64,000 bases of DNA from Protonemura montana. Taxonomy: Eukaryota; Arthropoda; Insecta; Plecoptera; Nemouridae. This document shows, in pieces, positions 25,601-35,870 of the stretch. The stretch covers positions 20,923,076 through 20,987,075 of the forward strand of contig OX387604.1 of assembly GCA_947568835.1 (NCBI GenBank), written 5' to 3'. Both the position numbers and the translations under genes were made by a program. Under the pieces are notes generated by a model. The model searched no databases, was not told the DNA's origin, and worked only from the letters and a program-made list of their open reading frames with translations. Positions within the stretch are counted from its first letter, which is position 1. The number at the start of each line of letters is the position of its first letter.

Positions 25601-28600
25601 CCCCCGTGGTTCCCCCCGTGGTTTCCCCCCGTGGTTCCCCCGTGGTTTCCCCGTGGTTCCCCCCGTGGTTCCCCCCGTGGTTCCCCCCGTGGTTTCCCCC
25701 GTGGTTCTCCCCGTGGTTCTCCCCGTGGTTCCCCCCGTGGTTCCCCCCGTGGTTTCCCCCGTGGTTTCCCCCCGTGGTTCCCCCCGTGGTTCCCCCCGTG
25801 GTTCCCCCCGTGGTTCCCCCCGTGGTTCCCCCCGTGGTTTCCCCCGTGGTTTCCCCGTGGTTTCCCCCGTGGTTCCCCCCGTGGTTCCCCCCGTGGTTTC
25901 CCCCGTGGTTCCCCCCGTGGTTTCCCCCCGTGGTTCCCCCCGTGGTTCCCCCCGTGGTTCCCCCCGTGGTTTCCCCCGTGGTTCCCCCCGTGGTTTCCCC
26001 CGTGGTTTCCCCGTGGTTTCCCCCGTGGTTCCCCCCGTGGTTCCCCCCGTGGTTTCCCCCGTGGTTCCCCCCGTGGTTTCCCCCCGTGGTTCCCCCCGTG
26101 GTTCCCCCCCGTGGTTCCCCCCGTGGTTCCCCCCGTGGTTTCCCCCCGTGGTTCCCCCGTGGTTTCCCCGTGGTTCCCCCCGTGGTTCCCCCCGTGGTTC
26201 CCCCCGTGGTTTCCCCCGTGGTTCTCCCCGTGGTTCTCCCCGTGGTTCCCCCCGTGGTTCCCCCCGTGGTTTCCCCCGTGGTTTCCCCCCGTGGTTCCCC
26301 CCGTGGTTCCCCCCGTGGTTCCCCCCGTGGTTCCCCCCGTGGTTCCCCCCGTGGTTTCCCCCGTGGTTTCCCCGTGGTTTCCCCCGTGGTTCCCTCCGTG
26401 GTTCCCCCCGTGGTTTCCCCCGTGGTTCCCCCCGTGGTTTCCCCCCGTGGTTCCCCCCGTGGTTCCCCCCCGTGGTTCCCCCCGTGGTTTCCCCCCGTGG
26501 TTCCCCCGTGGTTTCCCCGTGGTTCCCCCCGTGGTTCCCCCCGTGGTTCCCCCCGTGGTTTCCCCCGTGGTTCTCCCCGTGGTTCTCCCCGTGGTTCCCC
26601 CCGTGGTTCCCCCCGTGGTTTCCCCCGTGGTTTCCCCCCGTGGTTCCCCCCGTGGTTCCCCCCGTGGTTCCCCCCGTGGTTCCCCCCGTGGTTCCCCCCG
26701 TGGTTTCCCCCGTGGTTCCACCCGTGCTTTCAGCAGCTCGGCGTTCTTAAATGTTTGTTTCTCGGAGTGAACTCGCATGTGTGTCGCAGTGTGCAAGCAA
26801 GCATTATAAGGCTTCAAAAAAGAGAAGTGATATTCTCAAATAACGGGAAACATTTTGTTGATGGAGTTTTAATATTTAATAAGAAAATAGTACGGTGCTA
26901 AAAGCTATAAAAGCTATAATTATACATGTTAAAAACCCAACGAGAATGTGTAGTAAAGGAAAGAACGAAAGAAAGAAAAAAATCAAAATGAACGACATTT
27001 TAGTTTAAAAATGTTTTGAAAAAACCGATAATTTTTGCACGTTCCATTCCAAGGTCAGAAAAATGGATGAAACTAGTTAGTATTACAAAAGGAATTTTAT
27101 TTGTAAGTTAAATCATTGGTTGATAAAAATAATTTCAACCGAAAGCTCGCATTTTCGTGGATGAAGGAACCCTCAAAGGAAAGAAAGATAGCAATAGCTC
27201 AACGAAGACGCGTGTGACCTAGAGCAACGCCTTGAGATGTAGCCCACACACCCGTCCACCCACCCACCCACCCACCATCACGCTACAACACTCATCCACT
27301 CACTCATCGGGCTCCTCTGCAACGCACGATTCTACCCAAGCATCATTTTCCGATTGCCTTGCCTTGCCTTGCCTTGCCTTGCCTTGCCTTGCCTTGCCTT
27401 GCCTTGCCTTGCCTTGCCTTGCCTTGCCTTGCCTTGCTTTGCCTTCCTTGCCTTGCCTTATTTCGAGGTCACGTCTTGTAGCCCCTCTGAGTCCTTTTAC
27501 TTTCTGTATCCTTTTCTCTCACACTTGGTTTTTTTTAATTTTTGAGAACTGATACATCATATTACTTTTGATTTTGTTTTCGTAAGTCACCGTATATTTG
27601 ACTGATGAATTAATTTTTAACAGAAATTCTTAATGCTCAATTATACCTGCCTAATTCGAAAATCAATAGCTGACATCTCTGCTAGCTTTTCCTGAAATAT
27701 ATGAAGGAAATCTGCCGAGAATCGGCGGAACCGCTTTGTGAAAGTCAACTTCAAAGCATTGCCTCCCTTTCTACCCTCCGAAATGCTAATTATAATTATA
27801 CACGAACGAAGAAGAATTTTCATACCGAACGGTTTGGCTTGTTGGAAACACCGGTTCTCGTGAGATCACCGAAGTTAAGCAACACTGCGGTATTGGATGG
27901 GTGACCATCATGCACATGACCGGTTCTGTTAGGGAGAGAAGTTGGAGGGATGAAAGTTAGTACAGCAACTACATTCACCTTGCTTATCAACCTCTCGACA
28001 GCATGGAATTGTGGAGGAATTGTGTTGTTCGGCCTGTACCGTCCTTCGGAAGGGACGTTAAGCCGGTGGTCCTCTTGGTGTTCTTCGACAGGAGTAGGCT
28101 ACGTACCGGCACCGGATTTCCCCTCCTACCTTCTAGGCTAGGTTAGGTTCATCGTCATCCTCATAAACTAATCATTCACTGACGCCATTAGACCAGTGCC
28201 GCATTTCCAGATGTCAAAACAGTGCGTCGTTAAAAACCACAAATCAATCAAGAATGTTCATCACATGCCTGAGTGAGTTTTGCTTAGATATAAAAAATAT
28301 TACATTCAGTCACTATATTAAGGTAGATCGGTTGACGGTGAATTAAACTTTTCAAGTCGTCACTTGCACTGTCCTCTACAACAAACTCCCTAGTAATATA
28401 AAAAACTCCCCAACCACGTCCTCATCAAACCACACCCTAAAATCCTACCTTGTAGATAACCCATTCTACACCTAACGTGAATACCTCGAATCCTAACCCA
28501 CTCCTCTCCTCTCCCTCCCCTCCCCTTTCACAAACCATGATGTAAATAATGTAAAAAATGTGATCTTTGTAAATACTGTATATATATTTATAGATATATA

Positions 28601-31600
28601 GCTGACGATGCCTACACAATTATAATGTAAATGTCTATAGGAAAATAAAAAACAAACAAACTGAATCCTGTGGCACCATACGCTTTCAGTTTTAATTTGT
28701 AACGTAAAACTTACTATCCAGTTGCTGAGAAGAAAATTTTAGAGACATTTCCCAAGAGCTCTCATTGAAATAAGCACCTCCAGTGGCCGTACTGGGGATC
28801 GCATTTTCTTCCTGAAACTCCGCCAGAGGTTGATGGTTCTCCAAATTTTCACAACACTCTAAGCGAGAAAATCAAACGGTAATTAGAGGCCAGAAACTTT
28901 TAATATCTTCCGAATTTTACAAAAAATGTTAAATTCAGAAAATCAATTAAAAAGAGACTACTGAAAAACGGCTATGAGCCTGCGATGAATTTGTCAATGC
29001 ACGTGGGTGTACGCAGTCAATCCTGTGTTTATTAACCTTCCTCCCCCCCTCCCCAACGTTCCAAAACTCAGAGGAACAACAGGGAACATGTTTATAAAAT
29101 TAAAATACTACTCTATGCACATTGATTCTGGGGACCGAAATAAGGCTATATTCCCACAAGCGATGATATAATATCAATAAAAAACTGATATAAAAGAGTA
29201 TACTTTGGTATAAGTTTACTTCAAATTTAAAATCTGTACACGATTTCGCTAAAAACGGATAAAATTTTAAGTTTGAGGTTTGTTTAATTTGACAGTGAGT
29301 TTATTGTTGATTGTGAGTGAAAACTACGTGATTACTTTCCCAGACAAAATGGGTGGATAGTGGGTGAATAGTGGGTGCATTGTGGGTGCATAGTGGGTGG
29401 ATAGTGGGTGCTGAGTGGGTGGATAGTGGGTGGATAGTGGGTGGATAGTGGGTGGATAGTGGGTGGATAGTGGGTGGATAGTGGGTGGATAGTGGTTGGA
29501 TAGTGGGTGGATAGTGGGTGCATAGTGGGTGCATAGTGGGTGCATAGTGGGTGCATAGTGGGTGGATAGTGGGTGGATAGTGGGTGGATAGTGGGTAGAT
29601 AGTGGGTGGATAGTGGGTGGATAGTGGGTGCATAGTGGGTGCATAGTGGGTGGATAGTGGGTGGATAGTGGGTGGATAGTGGGTGGATAGTGGGTGGATA
29701 GTGGGTGCATAGTGGGTGGATAGTGGGTGGATAGTGGGTGGATAGTGGGTGGATAGTGGGTGGATAGTGGGTGCATAGTGGGTGCATAGTGGGTGGATAG
29801 TGGGTGGATAGTGGGTGGATAGTGGGTGGATAGTGGGTGGATAGTGGGTGGATAGTGGGTAGATAGTGGGTGCATAGTGGGTGGATAGTGGGTGGATAGT
29901 GGGTGGATAGTGGGTGGATAGTGGGTGGATAGTGAATGCATAGTGGGTGCATAGTGGGTGGATAGTGGGTGAATAGTGGGTGAATAGTGGGTGCATAGTG
30001 GGTGGATAGTGGGTGGATAGTGGGTAGATAGTGGGTGGATAGTGGGTGGATAGTGGGTGCATAGTGGGTGGATAGTGGGTGGATGGGGGTGCATAGTGGG
30101 TGCATAGTGGGTGCGTAGTGGGTGGATAGTGGGTGCATAGTGGGTGGATAGTGGGTGGATAAGTGGGTGGATAAGTGGGCGCATATTGGGTTAATTCTGT
30201 CAGTTGCAAGCCCGTTAGACCTGGGAAGCAGTAATACACACGACGGAGTGAGAGAATGAAGATGCAGTCCGTCGTGTGAACTGGCTCAAATATATTTGAT
30301 TTGCCGAGTGAAATTCAGTACACACTGAAAGTTGTTAAATGGCATCCGCTGAAGATAAGAGGTTGTGTATTTGAGAGGAAGTTACAGCGAGGTATCAGCT
30401 TCTCACGAAAAAATACTTAAATACAGAGACCAGTCAATTAATTTTTGTCAAGATTAAAATAGAAGTTTCTTATTTCTTATTCTTTATTTAGGGGATATTT
30501 GTTCATTAAAAGTATTTTTTGTTTTTCCATATATTTGTTCATCTTTGACTGATCAAAATTTTCTCGGCTTTTAAAAGTTGTTTTTATTTTTCCGTCCTCT
30601 TAATGTTGTGGAAAGTGCACCGTAGCACTAAAAATGTCTAAAGTTCGGACAGCTACTGCGTATCAACGGTGCGATTTTAAATGTTAAATAATCGGTTTTA
30701 TTCTGTCCTAGGCTTACTTCATTCATGTACTCACAGTTTTTATGAATGAAATTTGGTCCGGTAACTTTTTATTTTCTTTGTGTTGATTTGATATGGAATG
30801 ACCCAAAGACAATCAGGTCGTATACAAAGCCCTAACACGTTCAAAGCTAAAGTCCAACCGCAAAACAAAACTAAAAATGTACCAAAGAAACTTGTTTCAA
30901 TTACAAATGTTGAGAGAACATTTCAATTAGACATTATAATCAATAATCAGCACAGCTTCACTGACTTCATTGACTTCATTTCACTTCATTTCACTTCTTT
31001 TCACATCTTTTTGCTTATACATACTTGTACATACTTGTACATACTTGTACAGACTTGTACAGACGTGTACAGACTTGTACTTCACTAAGATAATAAATAC
31101 AATGTGTTCACCTGCAGCCTCCTGGAATTTGTAACACGACTCCATCCTAGAGTCAAACTGAAAGAGACAAAGTTGTTAAATTTTTCTATTTGAATATCGT
31201 TGAATCTTTGACGATATTAGTAGACAAAGTTGACCTAACCAGTTTATTTTACGAGTTTAGTAGAGCTCATCTGAACCTATCATATTTGTTCACCAAGCTG
31301 TATTTAAAACGTTTTGATTGATACACTTTTTACACTCATGTATTTATTTATTTATCGAAATCAAACTTTGTGATATTTGAGCTGTGTAGCCTCCGTTATC
31401 ATCACTTAAATCAATATTTAAGTTTCGTTGCAGCAATGAAAGCGATGGATACTGGGAAATGAAATAGATGATTATACTTTTTTCTACGCATCTTTTTATC
31501 TTGTATTTGCCTATCTAAACATTAATGAAAGGTATAAACCTCCACCCTCTGCCCTTTTCCTTCCGTCTCTTCGCCACACAAATAACTCTCCACAGCCACC

Positions 31601-32611
31601 TCCACCGCAAACTACGAGCATTTAGCCAAATTCTGGTTCGCGGACAGCGAGAAAAGCGGGAAAAGTGAGAAAAGTGGGAAAAGTAGGAAAAGCTACATAT
31701 ATTTTCGTCATGAACATACGTGTCGGTATTTAAAATCAAGTAAACGTTCTTAAGTACCACATTTGCTTATTGCTGTGAAAATATGAATGTACAGCTTTCC
31801 AAAGTGCGATCACCAAACACCCATATTGTTTCCGTCTGATTATTTACCTTATATTAAACCAAAAATCTCGATGACGTAATTTTCATGTTACGGACTGGTG
31901 TGGCGTTGTCGGTATGTTTCATTTAGCACTTGGAAATCTATACTTCTTATAGAAATTGCGAAAATTGCTTGAAAACTGCTAGAAATAGTTTTAATTTGTA
32001 CATAATTTTTTAGATTTATACACGGCTATTTGATGGGGTTTAAATAGAGAATTGTATATAAAACTGGGTGGCAAGAAAAGATTTTCACAGATTTTTTTAA
32101 ACGAGATCACACAATTAAATGAGAGTTCACAAGTTTCCAATGCAGTGAGCCCCCGTGATAAAGGCGCCAAATTTCAAAAGCAGAAGTTATTAAAATGTAT
32201 AGCGTAACCGGCGACCCTGTCAAGGTGCGAAGTATCGGACGACTACCAGTTAGTGTTTTAACATCCAAAAATGTTCAGCAGCAAGTAACATGGAAAATAT
32301 GTAGACCTATTTCAGTATATATCGATATACTTTTTGAGAAACGATGGATGACAATTTTGAAAGTATTGTCTATTGAGCAACTGTATACCTTATCGTCGTA
32401 AACTATTCAAATCACATGCATTTATGCAAAACTCTTTTCTTAAGATTATATTTATGCTAAGAAAATGCCAAATATTTCTTACCTTCACAGAACAGTTCGG
32501 CCGATTGGGATATATATCCACACCAATTCCCTGAACTGCGGTTAAACTTAAACCATTCAACTGATCAATCACTATCATCACGATGAGCACGCTGACGGCT
32601 GTGGTTGTCAT
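13639..32611 (-). CDS. Single-pass receptor with cytoplasmic SEFIR domain (IL-17-receptor-like), 11 exons
   Basis: Proposed exons on the minus strand: 32611-32483 (signal peptide MTTTAVSVLIVMIVI and start of ectodomain), 31157-31112, 28858-28715, 25270-25094, 24777-24633, 24164-24107, 23557-23426 (transmembrane segment, about 25 hydrophobic residues of SLVVTAIVVLSVSVVVVVAV type), 17170-17102, 16654-16491, 16066-15801 and 13771-13639. The ectodomain has paired cysteines and N-glycosylation sites (NAS, NNTS, NHT). The SEFIR domain begins at VFLLYSRDSPQF and continues with VYDPFDD, WLSSLL and VKIVFVLSEGAI, the conserved blocks of IL-17 receptors and their adaptors. The proposed last exon encodes a charged coiled-coil tail ending FVEETIN. 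Splice phases match at every junction except 25094/24777, where a weaker donor 13 bases downstream would repair it. Total about 490 aa. SEFIR domains pair with SEFIR adaptors such as CIKS/Act1 in innate immune signalling. Alternatively the protein could stop right after exon 10 (TAA overlapping the donor). Confidence 0.62.
17672..18020. repeat. Left subterminal palindrome array of copy 1
   Basis: About nine copies of the 9-10-bp palindrome (C)AAGATCTTG, several directly abutting at 10-bp spacing (17676, 17686, 17696), mixed with degenerate halves such as GGCAAGTTCTTAGCAAG. This array is the left half of a pair flanking the element interior; such subterminal repeats commonly bind transposase. 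Confidence 0.8.
18229..18370 (-). mobile_element. Internally deleted 5S-headed SINE inside copy 1
   Basis: Read on the minus strand it begins CGAACGATTTGGC, contains the 5S-like block ACCGAAGTCAAGCAACACG, then GAGTGACCATC, and ends in ATGCGTCGTTAAA, the same head and tail as the full SINE at 27824-28249. The middle of the SINE is missing. The same fragment is in copy 2 (59327-59475), so it was there before the element multiplied. In copy 2 a short CACACAGTT unit is repeated in place of part of the 5S-like block. Confidence 0.7.
18735..18838 (+). mobile_element. SINE 3' tail fragment inside copy 1
   Basis: The run CATCATCCACTGATTTACCG through TAGTGCGTCGTTGAACACG and ATCAATCAAC matches the 3' end of the SINE at 28150-28249 (CATCCTCATAAACTAATC ... 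CAGTGCGTCGTTAAAAACC ... AATCAATCAA). It lies in the opposite orientation to the neighbouring head-containing fragment. The equivalent piece in copy 2 is at about 58858-58955. Confidence 0.6.
18892..20201 (+). CDS. Exon-like ORFs of unknown product inside the element
   Basis: Candidate exons are 18892-19056 (starts MPRVLFSTWMRAL, ends at the good donor CAA/gtaagt), 19933-20135 (acceptor ctag, contains ETSPYQHASYFFSLGAQN, donor G/gtaagt) and 20179-20201 (acceptor ttttcag, ending TLETYGGIY and TGA). The phases of exons 2 and 3 fit, while exons 1 and 2 do not, so an exon is missing or exon 1 is wrong. Translations in copy 2 are identical or nearly so over these exons. I recognise no domain, no DDE/D pattern and no zinc finger. 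It could be a degenerate element gene, captured host exons, or chance ORFs. Confidence 0.3.
21620..21897. repeat. Right subterminal palindrome array of copy 1
   Basis: About a dozen AAGATCTT-centred palindromes (CAAGATCTTG, TAAGATCTTA and mixtures), with larger internal duplications containing GGCAAGTTCTTGGCAAGATC, end in TTACGTAAGATTTTTCAGCAGGG. The array is richer in TAAGATCTTA than the left one, so the two ends are distinguishable. Confidence 0.8.
24068..24091. repeat. Perfect 24-bp palindrome
   Basis: GAGGAGCTCTAT is followed directly by its exact reverse complement ATAGAGCTCCTC. It lies about 15 bases beyond the 3' edge of the 58-bp ectodomain exon 24164-24107 of the SEFIR receptor gene, inside the intron close to its donor site. 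Confidence 0.9.
25420..26727. repeat. 1.3-kb minisatellite, 12-bp unit CCCCCGTGGTTC
   Basis: More than one hundred 11-13-bp units of the type CCCCCGTGGTTC run without interruption. Length variants (loss or gain of a C or T) shift the frame but create no stops, so long ORFs on both strands are artefacts of composition. The minus strand, which is the sense strand of the surrounding receptor gene, carries runs of five G every 11-13 bases. The array lies in the intron between receptor exons 28858-28715 and 25270-25094. Confidence 0.95.
27236..27460 (+). repeat. (CCTTG)n microsatellite with CCCA-rich flank
   Basis: About 20 tandem GCCTT pentamers run from 27355 to 27459 with a few substitutions near the right end. 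A short CCCACCCACCCA tract precedes them at 27258-27275. No coding role is likely. Confidence 0.9.
27824..28249 (+). mobile_element. 5S rRNA-headed SINE, full-length, with target-site duplications
   Basis: The 5' part resembles metazoan 5S rRNA: ACCGGTTCTCGTGAGATCAC, then GAAGTTAAGCAACA, then GGATGGGTGACC, which covers the internal RNA polymerase III promoter region. A body of about 300 bases follows, including a stem at 28040-28057, and the tail ends AATCAATC. It is flanked by 12-bp direct repeats with one mismatch, AAGAATTTTCAT (27812-27823) and AAGAATGTTCAT (28250-28261), the mark of LINE-driven retroposition. SINEs with 5S heads are classed as SINE3. Related copies in the window are at 33046-33443 and inside both CCCTGCTG elements. 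Confidence 0.85.
28371..28662 (+). mobile_element. 3' end of a non-LTR retrotransposon
   Basis: An open stretch reading LYNKLPSNIKN through TLKSYLVDNPFYT and a stop (28473-28475) is the usual C-terminal end of CR1/L2/jockey-like RT proteins (the LPxxIK...FK.L motif). It is followed by a C-rich then AT-rich 3' UTR and an A-rich end (AATAAAAAACAAACAAAC) at about 28645-28662. The 5' part is absent, as expected for a truncated LINE copy. It may come from the same family as the RT fragments at 47.7-49.0 and 63.1-63.8 kb. Confidence 0.6.
29346..30178. repeat. 0.83-kb minisatellite, 11-bp unit TAGTGGGTGGA
   Basis: About 75 tandem units of TAGTGGGTGGA with GCA/GAA/AGA variants in the last three bases. 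Because 11 is not a multiple of three and the units lack stops in the minus direction, three minus-strand reading frames stay open; these are not genes. It lies in the intron between receptor exons 31157-31112 and 28858-28715. Confidence 0.95.
31018..31080. repeat. Short minisatellite ACTTGTACAT x6
   Basis: Six 10-bp units (ACTTGTACAT, later ACTTGTACAG). It follows a run of degenerate CTTCATTTCA repeats at 30960-31005. It ends about 30 bases from the 46-bp receptor exon at 31112-31157. Confidence 0.85.
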
Positions 32612-33045
32612 GACCAGTGCCACTGCGATTCGAACGGAGTCAAATATCCACCTACCCGCGCGGCTGCCGGGGTTCGTCTGTAAAAAACGCCGCTACGACG
32701 CTGGCAGTATTGTCCAAAACATAGTGCGCAGGACGCTCTACGCTCTACGCACGACGCATGACGCATGACGCACACGGGAGTGTCGTTTACTTCTCTTTTA
32801 TTTGTCGTCTTCCGCATCTTGAATGAAAAAAATAAAAATAAAACAAGTACCCTGTGCTTGACCAACACGTTTGGCGTCATGCAGTGATCGATTACTTGGC
32901 TGTTGAGCAAGAAACGTTTATAAATTATGAAAACAGTGAAAATTTTTGTCTTCATTAAAATTTCAAATACAAATTGGTGATTGGTCGCTCTGTAAAACGT
33001 AGAGGATCCAACTGAAATATTTCATCAAGTTAATTCGAATGCTTT

Positions 33046-33443
33046 GGCTGGAAACACCTCTTTTCACACTGCGCTGGCTCAGATATTGAATGGGTGACCA
33101 CTGACCACCATACACATGACCAATTCTGTAAGTTTGAGAGGTTGATGGGAAGTTAGTATACAACAATTCGTCATTCGCCTTGCTTATAAACCTCTTGACA
33201 GCATGGATTTGTAGAGGAATCCTGTCGTTCGCGTTGTACCGTTCTTCGCAAAGAACGTTATGCTGGTGGTCCCCTTCGTGCTCTTTGACGTGCTCTTCGT
33301 AGGCTACGTGCCGGCACCGGGTTTCCCCTCCTTCCTTCTAGCCTAGGTTAAGTTATTCATTATCATCCACCCACTTTCCGACGCCATTAGACCAGTGCCA
33401 CTTAAGGCCCATCATTCCCGCGGGTAAAATCGTTAAAAATAGG
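33046..33443 (+). mobile_element. Second 5S-headed SINE copy, degraded head
   Basis: It aligns along its length with 27840-28249. Matching landmarks are GGAAACACC, GAATGGGTGACCA, CTTGCTTATAAACCTCTTGACAGC-type body, the stem at 33240-33257, GCCGGCACCGGGTTTCCCCT and GACGCCATTAGACCAGTGCC. The 5S-like promoter region is eroded, so it is probably not transcribed. The tail differs (ATCGTTAAAAATAGG). It lies upstream of the first receptor exon. Confidence 0.75.
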
Positions 33444-33449
33444 TCTCAG

Positions 33450-35670
33450 ATGGTTATATAGTGTTTGTATTATGTTAACAACAAGGAAAAACAAGTTCAA
33501 ATCCGTGGCGCAAATCAGCACTGCAAAAAAAAGTGTTAAAGAGTCCGCGATTTTTCCCGAAATGCCTCAACATGGTCTTCTTAGACAAACAATTTTGGTT
33601 GTCACAGCTATAAAATTAATTGAGATATCAATTTTCAAAAACTCTTCATTTAATCTAAAAAAGTTTCTGGTTTTAAACCGATCGTCAGTTGCCCGAAAAA
33701 TGATCCATTAAACTAATAAAAAGGAATGTCATCAAGCCTGAAGCATGCAGATTTCAAATATGTGTGTTTTATCACGATCGGACGAACGATGTAGGTACTG
33801 GTTTGAGCCAGGTAAACGCTTGCGAGGCGCAACTTTTCGGACAAGTCGAAGTCGTAAAAAATGCATATTGCATACATTCAGGCTGATGCTAGTGCCTGCT
33901 AGCTAGTTGTACCCATGGTATCAGGATAGGGTGACTAGCCAACTATCCTTATACCATGAGTTGTACCAGCTACTTCGAGCGCGACCTTGCAGTCTTTCAT
34001 GAGGCAGGAGAGTCTGCATGTGGTCTTATCTCTGTAATCCTCGACTGGCATTTTTTTAATTCCCTAATGAATGAGCTGAGATTTATAAACATAGCGCGAG
34101 ATTTCAGAATCTGTAGCAAGAATGATTTGCCTGCCAGACTTCAATTCCACATTATTATTTTGCGAAGGAGCGGGCCGAGCAATTAGACATGTATTTCATT
34201 CGGGTTCTCCAATAGTCGCGATTGACTTATTGGCGCTACATATTATTGTAGCTGTACATTATTTATTCACAGATGCCAACATGGTACGCAAACGCCATTC
34301 GAGGATATCAAATCTTTAAACCGTGTTCTGTTTGACGAAAAATTAGACAATTACCAGAACCAATCAGGAATCTGATAGTTCACATTGCAACCATCGATAC
34401 ACAATTTATTTCTGATCTGAGTGAAGCACACGTGGGAAAATAATTAGAAGTGGAATTTGAAGTGCTCAGCGTAATAATTCTACAAAGAAATGCAAGAGCA
34501 GCACTGTGTCTTGGCTAACCAGTGGTGGGCCACCTATGAGAGTCCTCGTCAGTTTGTGCCAACTTTTCGTTCATTGAACACATGATAGTTGTACTGTATC
34601 TTTGGTAAGATTCTGGACATTTAAAAAATGCATCCACCAGCGGCATCTCACAAGGTTTTTTTTATTCCTCGGTCAAAATTGACTCTGAAGTTCGTTCAAA
34701 AAACGATCATCAGTTACGAGTCGATGCAGTTACGATAGTAATCATCAAAGAATTGAAATCAAGAAATCAATCGATTTTAAATGTATTAATTTTTATCTCC
34801 TCTATGCATTTTGCTGAGTATTTTATTGCCTCGCTTCAAGCGCAGAGCAATGAAAACATGAGTCCTGCGATAAGAAGGCTTAGCGAATAGCGATGACTTA
34901 TTTGCAAGGATACGAGAAATCATTATTTTACAGCGAGCGGACACACATGGAGATCCACATTTCTTGTGCTAGAAAATCGATTGCAATTGATTTGAAATCT
35001 GCATGTTATCACGAACTCAATGATATCAAGAAAATAATGAAACTCCCGATTTAGTAGGTTTTTTTGTTGTTGTTGCAATGGTTGGGGAATTACTTGATAA
35101 ATAATAATCCTTCGAGTGCGATAAGCCTGGTAGTGTTTACAACATGATAGAATTTGCTCCATGGCTAGACTGAATTCTAGCAGTGGAATGAGAGGCAAGA
35201 TACAAGTGGGCAGAATAGTTCGACTTCGCGACTGGATAAAACCAGGAGCTTGGCAAATGAACGTCCTCTCGCTTCGAGAGCTGAAACTCGACTAAAATTA
35301 GTATGGCAACAGCCTGGAGTAGATTCTCGTCCTACATATGGCAACAGCGGAGTGGGGATTGGCATGATACCCGTTAAAGGTGGTTGTAGCGGCTTCATAT
35401 TGTTTTGCCTGGGGGATCCAGGAAGGACAAGACACTTTTATTTTATTATTTGGGGTTGGTGTGTTGGTGTGGGGGGTTGGGGTTGGTGTGTAATAGGAAA
35501 ATTATCTTTGAGTGAAATTTTTCGGAAAATATTTAGAAATTGTCCAACACAACTAAAAAGGGAGGTTTTTCAAGAGGGTTGGCTCGTGTATTTTTTTATA
35601 TGTACTTTGGAAGTTATAAAAATTTGAAGAAATTTGGGATCCACAGCTGCCACACGAACTTGGAATATTT
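33450..35670. other. Intergenic stretch with a small hairpin, no gene seen
   Basis: No exon is supported. Between about 33904 and 33965, GTACCCATGGTATCAGGATAG faces an inverted partner CTATCCTTATACCATGAGTTGTAC-like arm around a short loop, forming a roughly 24-bp imperfect stem. A GT/GGG-rich run is at 35450-35500. Confidence 0.4.
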
Positions 35671-35870
35671 TTTTTGGAAAACAATGGAAAAGCGCCTTGG
35701 ACACGCTACTTTTACAATGCGTGTAACTATAAAACGAAATAATATTTTCGATTTTTAAACCTTCCATTTGTTGCCAATAGTGTGATGAGTAACCACATTT
35801 TTGTTTCGTCGTGACCGGACAAGTGTATGTGGCCAGTGTATCCAGTAAGTTGTAATTTCCGCGCAAGAAA
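35671..35870 (+). repeat. Dispersed repeat, copy 2
   Basis: Partner of 5815-6030, sharing GCCAATAGTGTGATGAGT, GGACAAGTG and GTATCCAGTAA in the same order and spacing. No coding potential. The repeated unit may extend further left, but similarity there is too weak to judge by eye. Confidence 0.6.

Noticed and set aside
25342-26901. Long ORFs of 405-491 aa on both strands (PPWFPPVV / GGNHGGNH-type repeats)
   Set aside because: They are the 12-bp minisatellite read in different frames; open on both strands with no start or splice context.
27232-27552. ORF with LALPCLALPC repeats
   Set aside because: Translation of the (CCTTG)n microsatellite.
29301-30239. Three overlapping minus-strand ORFs rich in STHYPPTIHPL
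   Set aside because: An 11-bp tandem repeat without stops opens all three frames at once; intronic position, no gene signals.
31630-31700. GAAAAGTGG-type short repeats, and the TTTAG repeats at 40930-40990
   Set aside because: Simple low-complexity tracts with no wider significance seen; TTTAG is not a telomere repeat and the tract is short.
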